Shown here: in pieces, positions 16,813-22,552 of the stretch
Numbering within the stretch: position 1 is the stretch's first letter
How the letters are laid out: the number at the start of each line of letters is the position of its first letter
NCBI GenBank assembly: GCA_017463405.1
Contig: JAFTPJ010000094.1
Span: forward strand, 1-32,327
Length of the DNA stretch: 32,327 nucleotides
From: Clostridia bacterium
GTDB lineage: Bacteria > Bacillota > Clostridia > Oscillospirales > CAG-272
Direction: 5' to 3'
Notes under the pieces: generated by a model
Databases searched by the model: none
Told to the model about the DNA's origin: nothing
What the model saw: only the letters and a program-made list of their open reading frames with translations
Position numbers and translations under genes: made by a program

Positions 16813-18297
16813 TCAACCGTGATAGAGGCGCTTGGTCTCATATGCGGGCTCGCAGGTCAGGTTGATGCCCAATTTTTTCAATGTATGCTCGTCGCCCGTC
16901 GAAAGGATAACCGACGACTGCATTTCACAGTAGCGAAGCTTGGAGATCTGCTCGGTAGCCTTTGCTGCGATAGGGTCGTGCACTGCGCAAATCGACAGCG
17001 CAATCAGAAGTTCGTCGGGATGGAGACGCGGATTCTTACTGCCGAGAAGACCCACCTTGAGGTTGGTGATCGGCTCAAGGATCTCGGGCGAGATCAGGTC
17101 GATACGGTCGTCTATGCCCGCCATGGTTTTGAGCGCGTTGAGCAGTACGGCGGACGCCGCGCCGAGCAGGCGCGATGTCTTGCCCGTCACAATCGTTCCA
17201 TCGGGAAGCTCCAGCGCCGCCGCGGGCTTACCCGTCAGCTCCGCCTTTTCTCTTGCCTTTTCGGCAACGTGACGAAAATCGATATCCACCCCCGCCGATT
17301 GCATGATCAGCTTCAGCTTTTCGATCTCATAGTCCCCGCCGTTGCCCTTGCGGCGATTGGAAAGCGCGGTGTAATAACGGCGGACGATCTCCATCCGTGC
17401 CGCGTCGCAAACCGCGTCGTTATCAAAAATACAATGTCCCGCCATGTTGACACCCATATCCGTGGGGGATTGATATGGCGACGTTCCGCTGATGCGTTGG
17501 AACATGGCGTTGAGCACGGGGAAAATCTCGATATCACGATTGTAGTTCACCGACGTCTCGCCGTACGCCTCAAGATGGAATGGGTCGATCATGTTCATGT
17601 CGTTCAGATCTGCCGTTGCCGCCTCGTATGCGATATTGACGGGATGCTTGAGCGGCAGATTCCAAACGGGAAAGGTTTCGAACTTCGCATAGCCCGATTG
17701 GATGCCGCGTTTGTGATCATGGTAAATCTGGCTCAGGCACACCGCCATCTTCCCGCTTCCCGGTCCGGGTGCGGTCACAACGACCAACGAGCGCGATGTC
17801 TCAATATATTCATTCTTTCCGTAGCCCTCGTCGCTGACAATCAGATCGATCTCGGAGGGATACCCCGCGATAGAATAGTGGCGGTACACGCGCACACCGA
17901 GCGACTCCAGACGGGTCTGGAACTTCAGTGCCGCGGGCTGATCCTGCCAGCGGGTCAGCACCACGCTTCCGACGAACAGATTGAGACTGCGGAAGGCGTC
18001 GATCAGACGGAGCACGTCCAGATCATAAGTAATACCGAGGTCGCCGCGTACCTTGTTCTTTTCGATGTCGTTGGCGTTGATGACGATCACAACCTCTGCC
18101 TCGTCGCGCAGCTGTGTCAGCATGCGGATCTTACTGTCGGGAGCAAAGCCGGGTAGCACGCGCGCGGCGTGATAATCGTCGAACAGCTTACCGCCAAATT
18201 CCAGATACAGCTTACCGCCAAACTGGTCGATGCGCTGACGGATGTGTGCGGATTGGGTCTCTATATATTTTTCATTGTCAAAGCCTACTTTATACAT
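16813..18297 (-). CDS. DUF1846 domain-containing protein
   Basis: 494 residues, the normal length of this highly conserved Bacillota family, which has a P-loop-like APGPGSGK motif near residue 176 and conserved segments GFDNEKYIETQS at the start, TRWQDQPAAL and SPTDMGVNMAGHC. Structures in the family show a two-domain fold; the biochemical function is not established. A GTG codon directly before the ATG could also serve, but ATG 18297 has AAAGGAG at the better 7-base distance. It lies between the M18 peptidase gene, whose stop is about 12 bases away, and the Mbeg1-like gene. Confidence 0.93.
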   Translation of the reverse strand: MYKVGFDNEKYIETQSAHIRQRIDQFGGKLYLEFGGKLFDDYHAARVLPGFAPDSKIRMLTQLRDEAEVVIVINANDIEKNKVRGDLGITYDLDVLRLIDAFRSLNLFVGSVVLTRWQDQPAALKFQTRLESLGVRVYRHYSIAGYPSEIDLIVSDEGYGKNEYIETSRSLVVVTAPGPGSGKMAVCLSQIYHDHKRGIQSGYAKFETFPVWNLPLKHPVNIAYEAATADLNDMNMIDPFHLEAYGETSVNYNRDIEIFPVLNAMFQRISGTSPYQSPTDMGVNMAGHCIFDNDAVCDAARMEIVRRYYTALSNRRKGNGGDYEIEKLKLIMQSAGVDIDFRHVAEKAREKAELTGKPAAALELPDGTIVTGKTSRLLGAASAVLLNALKTMAGIDDRIDLISPEILEPITNLKVGLLGSKNPRLHPDELLIALSICAVHDPIAAKATEQISKLRYCEMQSSVILSTGDEHTLKKLGINLTCEPAYETKRLYHG

Positions 18298-18309
18298 CAC
18301 CGTTCTCCT

Positions 18310-19617
18310 TTACTCATTCCTTGATCGGTTTAGACTGACGCACCCGTCGCCGCTTGCGATCAGATTGCTTTCATAAAACGCCTGCATTGCGGCGCAAAGA
18401 TATTCGGCGTCGCGGCATCCCGCCGTCTCACAGGCGGAATGCATGGCGAGCTGTGCCATGCCGATGTCCACACTGAGAAGCGGAACGTGTGTGTTGGAAA
18501 TAGAGCCCAGGGTTCCACCGCTTACCATATCGCTACGATTGGCATAATGCTGCACGGGAACGCCCGCCGCGGTACAAATATGCTCAAAGATCGCCGCAGA
18601 CATTGCATCAGTCGTATATTTTTGAGATGCGTGCGTCTTGATTACCACGCCACCGTTCATGTGCGGGGCGTTCTGTGCGTCGCTCATTTCGGGATGATTG
18701 GGATGCTTTGCATGAGCGTTGTCGGCAGATACCATCATGGACGCCGCCAGCAGTCTGCGACGGTCAACTTGTGTAGATTCGCAGATACGATCAATAACGT
18801 CCGAGAGGAACATTGATCCCGCGCCCTGCTTGGTGGCGCTGCCCGTCTCCTCGTTGTCGGCGGCGAACCAGATGTTGACCGAGGTGGGATTTTTGGTTTT
18901 GACAAAGCCATCGAGAGATCCAAACGCGCACATCAAATTATCAATACGCGGTGAAAGGAAGAACTCCTCCGACGCGCCGACGGTTGTTCCCTTGGCGCGG
19001 TTGCAGACAAAGAGCTCCGTGCCCACGATCTCCTCCTCGGTGCAGCCGAGCTCGCGTGCGATCAGCGCTTTGACCGTTATGTCCTTGCCCTCGCAAAGAA
19101 GCGGGCGCAGATCGGTTGCGGGATTATAAGCATATCCCGCATTGACGTTGCGATTGAAATGGATCGCGACGTTCGGGATGACGAGCAAATCACGGTCGAT
19201 GTAAACCAGCTTCGAGGTAAACGTCCCGTTTTTTGACAGCACAACGCGCCCGGCGAGCGTCAAAGGACGATCGAGCCACGACGAGTAAATCGTACTGCCG
19301 TATTCCTCGGAATTGAGGGTGGTATAGCGATCGAATGCGGGAACAACGCTCTCGTTTTTCAGCTTGAACATCGGGGAGTCAGTATGGCTCGCAGCGATGA
19401 GAAAATGCGCGGGCGTCCCGACAGGCATGCGGAACGCGATGATCGAGGACTGATTTCGCGTCACATAATACCCCTCTCCCGCCTCAAGCGTCCATGGATC
19501 GCCCTCGCAAAGCGCAGTAAAGCCGTTTTCCTCCAACACCTCCGCCGCACTCCTGACCGAATGAAACGCCGTGGGGCTACGATCGATAAACCGTAATAAT
19601 TCCTTTACCGTATTCAT
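18310..19617 (-). CDS. M18 family metalloaminopeptidase (aspartyl aminopeptidase type)
   Basis: 435 residues, usual length. The two-zinc ligands are in place: SHTDSP at 77-82 (H78), RIDN at 224-227 (bridging D226), DNEETGS at 254-260 (E256/E257), and the motif DNAHAKHPNHPE at 299-310; a late His lies near the C-terminus. The family removes acidic or other N-terminal residues from peptides in the cytosol as large complexes. Start MNTVKELLRF at 19617 is chosen over an upstream in-frame ATG because the latter lies within the promoter and does not match the family; a GAGG site precedes it. It is first in the operon with DUF1846 and Mbeg1-like genes. Confidence 0.95.
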   Translation of the reverse strand: MNTVKELLRFIDRSPTAFHSVRSAAEVLEENGFTALCEGDPWTLEAGEGYYVTRNQSSIIAFRMPVGTPAHFLIAASHTDSPMFKLKNESVVPAFDRYTTLNSEEYGSTIYSSWLDRPLTLAGRVVLSKNGTFTSKLVYIDRDLLVIPNVAIHFNRNVNAGYAYNPATDLRPLLCEGKDITVKALIARELGCTEEEIVGTELFVCNRAKGTTVGASEEFFLSPRIDNLMCAFGSLDGFVKTKNPTSVNIWFAADNEETGSATKQGAGSMFLSDVIDRICESTQVDRRRLLAASMMVSADNAHAKHPNHPEMSDAQNAPHMNGGVVIKTHASQKYTTDAMSAAIFEHICTAAGVPVQHYANRSDMVSGGTLGSISNTHVPLLSVDIGMAQLAMHSACETAGCRDAEYLCAAMQAFYESNLIASGDGCVSLNRSRNE

Positions 19618-19647
19618 TTCCGTTCGCCTCGTTTCCTGAAATTTCGC

Positions 19648-19663
19648 GATAGTATATACTATC
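19648..19663 (-). promoter_or_regulatory. 16-bp perfect palindrome in the M18 leader (candidate operator)
   Basis: GATAGTATATACTATC lies about 8-23 bases downstream of the predicted transcript start and 31 bases before the M18 start codon. The position suits a repressor site. No regulator gene is adjacent. Confidence 0.4.
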
Positions 19664-19677
19664 ACAAATAATATATT

Positions 19678-19706
19678 ATTATAACACAAATTCTCCTCGA
19701 TTTCAA
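19678..19706 (-). promoter_or_regulatory. M18 operon promoter
   Basis: On the minus strand TTGAAA (19701-19706), 17 bases, TATAAT (19678-19683). The -35 overlaps the loop and one arm of the hairpin at 19688-19724. Confidence 0.7.
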
Positions 19707-19724
19707 TACAAATCGGGGAGATTT
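19688..19724 (-). terminator. Imperfect hairpin after the graveyard, overlapping the M18 promoter
   Basis: 19710-19724 pairs with 19688-19703 with one mismatch and one bulge. It would end any minus-strand transcript from the decayed region; its loop region holds half of the M18 -35 box. Confidence 0.5.
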
Positions 19725-19735
19725 TTGAAAAATCA

Positions 19736-19807
19736 TCAGGCGAACTTGAGACCGTTCTTCATTATGCTGTCAAGATTTGATTTATCTGTGTAATGATAAA
19801 CGGTCAT
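19736..19807 (-). pseudogene. Truncated 'YHYTD' ORF, N-terminal fragment
   Basis: 23 codons, MTVYHYTDKSNLDSIMKNGL then KFA and two stop codons, preceded by a good GAAGGAG site 8 bases before ATG 19807. The sequence looks like the opening of proteins that begin with an (F/Y)HYT motif, including some ADP-ribosyltransferase-fold toxins such as DarT-like proteins; the rest of the gene is missing. I call it a decapitated gene, not a functional peptide. Confidence 0.5.
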
Positions 19808-19853
19808 TTCGTATTCTCCTTCAAAGTTCTATAACTCGCAATCAACATTCGTC

Positions 19854-19990
19854 TTATTCGACCACATAGGTTTCTATAGCCTGCTTTCATAATCTTTTGG
19901 CTGTTTCATAATGCATCTCGTCCATCGTGGCATTAATCACTGAATCACACTCGATTTTTTCCGCCAAAAACTCGTCTAAATTTGCCGTCG
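19854..19990 (-). pseudogene. 3' remnant of an unknown gene
   Basis: In one frame it reads ATANLDEFLAEKIECDSV, then INATMDEMHYETAKRL, a TGA stop, then KQAIETYVVE and a final TAA at 19854-19856. The amino-acid composition and codon pattern look coding, and the internal TGA probably replaced TGG. No start is present. The family is not recognised. It ends 46 bases before the YHYTD ORF, in the arrangement of a two-gene module. Confidence 0.4.
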
Positions 19991-20106
19991 CGATAAACAC
20001 CAATATCAAAGCTTATAACACCACCGGCTTGATGCACTTTCTTGACGTAATCTAAAAGATATTCTTTGTTCCGTTTTGTTCCAAAACTGCCCCGCCCCGG
20101 TCCGAT
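19978..20106 (-). pseudogene. C-terminal remnant of a carbohydrate-active protein (tentative)
   Basis: A 43-codon stretch reads IGPGRGSFGTKRNKEYLLDY then VKKVHQAGGVISFDIGVYRDGKF. The GG-V-x-x-D-x-x-x-x-RDG pattern recalls the end of some glycosidases and fucosidase-like proteins; I am not certain. It lies in a different frame from the metallo-beta-lactamase remnant that overlaps it, has no start, and runs out of frame at 19978. Confidence 0.4.
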
Positions 20107-20384
20107 CTATCCTTTGAAACAAAGGTGTTTTTATTAGGAAAATTATAATATACCTTTTCAAAATCAAAATCCGCATCATTGTCTTTTACCAATTGATTAA
20201 ACTCTGAAATATGGTCCAAATGCGGATGCGTTAAAAACTACGCCTTGATTTTTTTACCCTTAACCTTTTCCCGAAGAAACGGCACGTCCTCGGGACGACT
20301 ACCGTCTATAATCACGCAATTTCCTTGTTCGGTGATAATTACATACGACATCATAAACGGACTTGTTTCTGTGATCACGTACAT
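20050..20384 (-). pseudogene. Metallo-beta-lactamase-fold gene remnant
   Basis: From ATG 20384 the frame reads MYVITETSPFMMSYVIITEQ and continues to IIDGSRPEDVPFLREKVKGKKIKA, then TAG (20238-20240), then FLTHPHLDHISEFNQLVKDN and about 40 more residues. HPHLDH is the metal-binding motif of the metallo-beta-lactamase fold, and the stop falls where these proteins normally have Trp, so TGG to TAG is likely. No Shine-Dalgarno is present, and the frame is lost near 20050. The protein cannot be made in full. Confidence 0.75.
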
Positions 20385-20419
20385 TTTCGGTAGAGGGCAT
20401 ATTTGGCGTACTCTTTTTT

Positions 20420-20440
20420 GCCTCTTTTTGAGGCTTTTTT
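20420..20440 (+). terminator. Short hairpin with T-run
   Basis: GCCTC TTTTT GAGGC followed by six T on the plus strand; only five base pairs. It lies at the upstream border of the metallo-beta-lactamase remnant. Confidence 0.4.
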
Positions 20441-20481
20441 CTTTTGTACTCAATATTCTTTCCTTCGATACGAAAAAGAAA

Positions 20482-20515
20482 CTGCCCCAAATGCTTTTTA
20501 TCGCATTTGAGACAG
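20482..20515 (-). terminator. Terminator 3' of tRNA-Val region
   Basis: On the minus strand CTGTCTCAAATGC pairs with GCATTTGGGGCAG (two G-U pairs, 8-base loop), followed by TTTCTTTTT. Confidence 0.6.
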
Positions 20516-20559
20516 CCCCTTTTCTTTTTATGTTTCTTTTTTTATGCTCTTTTACAAAA

Positions 20560-20593
20560 AAATGTTGAGATATTTCCTCATACCCCAACATTT
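20560..20593 (-). terminator. Terminator 3' of tRNA-Val region
   Basis: 14-bp stem on the minus strand with two G-U pairs and a 6-base GAGGAA loop, followed by a run of T. Confidence 0.6.
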
Positions 20594-20636
20594 ATTATAG
20601 AACCTTTTTTATTAGATTTTGCCTGAAATAATCGTA

Positions 20637-20677
20637 AATCCGAACCATTCGCTTGTGACGATTAAATGGTTCGGATT
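20637..20677 (-). terminator. Hairpin directly after tRNA-Val
   Basis: 13-bp perfect stem (20637-20649 with 20665-20677) ten bases from the tRNA 3' end. It lacks a strong T-run, so it may be a processing or stabilising hairpin; the next hairpin (20560-20593) has the T-run. Confidence 0.6.
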
Positions 20678-20686
20678 ATACTGATT

Positions 20687-20763
<77 letters not shown>

Positions 20764-20775
20764 GCAACGATATAT

Positions 20776-20804
20776 ATTATACCACATCCAAAAGGAAATT
20801 GCAA
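20776..20804 (-). promoter_or_regulatory. tRNA-Val promoter
   Basis: On the minus strand TTGCAA (20799-20804), 17 bases, TATAAT (20776-20781), 12 bases upstream of the mature tRNA 5' end. Confidence 0.8.
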
Positions 20805-20845
20805 TACCTTTTTTGAAATTTCTTAAAATTTTTTTCAATCAAAAA

Positions 20846-20868
20846 CAAGAGGTCAAAACGGCCTCTTG
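20846..20868. terminator. Terminator after the beta-propeller glycosidase
   Basis: CAAGAGG/CCTCTTG stem with a 9-base loop and T-runs in both directions; it closes the long minus-strand array ending at 20880. Confidence 0.75.
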
Positions 20869-20879
20869 CTTTTTGTATT

Positions 20880-21842
20880 TTACTCCTCTGCCTCGAAAAA
20901 GGCACGCAGAAATTCGTGCATGGGTCCCTCGTAGCACGCCTCCGCTAAAAATTCGGTGCCACGCTGGTCGCCCCAGCTATAATAGATGATGGTTCTTCCG
21001 AGATACTCACACAACTCCATGTCGCTGTTGTTGATGTTCCATGCGTTCGCGATGCGTGCGCGATCGTCGGGTGTGAGGAACGGAGACGCGATCTTGCGAT
21101 CCTCCTCGTCGTACATCAGGACGGGATTGACGGGACTGTACTCCCAATGAATCAGATCCTTCGACCGTGCAATGCTATTTGCGTACCGTGCCTCGGGATA
21201 CGCCTCCAGATAGCCGACGTAGTAGTACGGATCGCCCTCAAAGGCATACAGTGCGGGGCTGCCCGCATAGCGGTCGCGCTGGAAGCAGCACTCGGTGGGC
21301 GTCAAGGTCCAATTGGTCAGATCCTTCGACTGCAAAAAGCGGAAGGTATAGGGGCGACCGCATTCCTCGGCAGGTGCGTCGATTTCAATGAGCAGTGTGT
21401 AAACGTCGCCCATCTTTGCAATATTCATGTTGTAAATTTTCCAGCCGGGCATCTCCAGCGTCGTGTACTGCTCCCAATGCACGAGGTCGTCGGAGCGCAA
21501 AAATACCAGGCTATCACTTCCCCACTCGCGGCTACCGCCCGTGACGACGTACATCATATCGTCCTTGACGTACGGGAAGCCAAAGGTGTGTCCCTCGGCA
21601 AAGAGCGGTGTGGATTGGTTGGTGCGGACGTGGATGAAGCGCAGACAGGGATCGTCGTCAAGCTCGCTCCAATTCGTGACGTTTGCCGCATTTTCCGAGG
21701 AAAAGCTCTTACGGCGAACGACCTCAAAGCGATACAGCTCCCCGCGGAATACCAGCGGTGTCGTTTCGACGATATTGTTGCAGGAAATTGTGCCGAGCTT
21801 ACGGATTGCCGGCTTTTTGGGGTATTTTTTTTGCGTGTTCAT
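20880..21842 (-). CDS. Five-bladed beta-propeller glycosidase-like protein (GH43/GH32/GH130-type)
   Basis: 320 residues with repeated blade motifs: RSDDLVHWEQ, QSKDLTNWT and RSKDLIHWEY, each an S-x-DL-x-x-W strand typical of five-bladed propeller glycosidases, plus YAGSPALYAFEGDPYYYVGY. No signal peptide is seen, so it is probably intracellular. The family (GH43, GH32/68 or GH130) cannot be fixed by eye because catalytic acids are spread over the blades. Starts at ATG 21842 behind AAGGAG, 30 bases after the plsY stop on the same strand, so it may be read through from plsY. Confidence 0.78.
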   Translation of the reverse strand: MNTQKKYPKKPAIRKLGTISCNNIVETTPLVFRGELYRFEVVRRKSFSSENAANVTNWSELDDDPCLRFIHVRTNQSTPLFAEGHTFGFPYVKDDMMYVVTGGSREWGSDSLVFLRSDDLVHWEQYTTLEMPGWKIYNMNIAKMGDVYTLLIEIDAPAEECGRPYTFRFLQSKDLTNWTLTPTECCFQRDRYAGSPALYAFEGDPYYYVGYLEAYPEARYANSIARSKDLIHWEYSPVNPVLMYDEEDRKIASPFLTPDDRARIANAWNINNSDMELCEYLGRTIIYYSWGDQRGTEFLAEACYEGPMHEFLRAFFEAEE

Positions 21843-21872
21843 AGTACGATCTCCTTACTGTAATCAACCTTG

Positions 21873-22508
21873 TCAGTTCTTCTTACTCTTGAGATGGAAC
21901 TTCGATTCGGTCCCTTTGCAAAGGCGGACGATATTCTGCCAATGGCGCGCAATGACGAGCGCGGACAAAATGCTTGCGGTCAGGATGACCTCCCAACCGT
22001 CACAGCCGAGAATCGCCAAAACGATCGGACTGGTGAACGCAAAGGTCATGGAAGCGAGCGACATGTACTTGATTGTCAGCAAAATGATAACAAAAATGCC
22101 GAAGCAGATCAATCCCATACGCCAATCGACAAACCAGATACCCGACAGATACGCCAGCACAGCCTTACCGCCCTTGAAGCCGTACCACACGGGGAAGCAA
22201 TGCCCGATCATACAGAACAGCAACGTAAAGACCGCGCCGAACTGCCCCGCGTCGCAAAACTGTCCGAAAAGGATCATGAAGGTCACTGTGGGGATGATGG
22301 TCTTGAAGATGTCGATTGCCATAGCCGCAAAGGTCGCGGGGCAAAATCCGTGAACACGCTTGAAGTTGGTAAATCCGGGGTTACCGCTGCCAAGGGTACG
22401 GATATCCTCGTGGTAAACCAAACGAGAGAGGATAATCGCGCCGTTGATACCGCCGAGCAGGTACGCGCTGATGGCGGAAACAATACAAAGAATTACAAAG
22501 GGAGTCAT
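21873..22508 (-). CDS. plsY: Glycerol-3-phosphate acyltransferase PlsY-like
   Basis: 211 residues with about five to six membrane segments and the three PlsY loops. GSGNPGFTNFKRVHG corresponds to GSGNxGATNxxR, IGHCFPVWYGFKGGKAV to GHxFPxxxxFKGGKGV, and a third loop lies near the C-terminus. It transfers acyl groups from acyl-phosphate to glycerol-3-phosphate, the first step of phospholipid synthesis. The second loop has GGKAV where GGKG is usual, a small change. ATG 22508 has an AAAGGA site. Near fakA/fakB on the same strand, a functional link since FakAB makes acyl-phosphate, the PlsY donor. Confidence 0.9.
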   Translation of the reverse strand: MTPFVILCIVSAISAYLLGGINGAIILSRLVYHEDIRTLGSGNPGFTNFKRVHGFCPATFAAMAIDIFKTIIPTVTFMILFGQFCDAGQFGAVFTLLFCMIGHCFPVWYGFKGGKAVLAYLSGIWFVDWRMGLICFGIFVIILLTIKYMSLASMTFAFTSPIVLAILGCDGWEVILTASILSALVIARHWQNIVRLCKGTESKFHLKSKKN

Positions 22509-22552
22509 AAGCTTAAATTCCTTTCTTTATTTCTGTCTGTGATTGAACGGGT

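Noticed and set aside
16222..18156. 644-codon open frame on plus opposite the DUF1846 and Mbeg1-like genes
   Set aside because: It is antisense to two well-supported genes, composition is His/Arg/Val-rich as expected of a mirror frame, and it has no ribosome site or domain.
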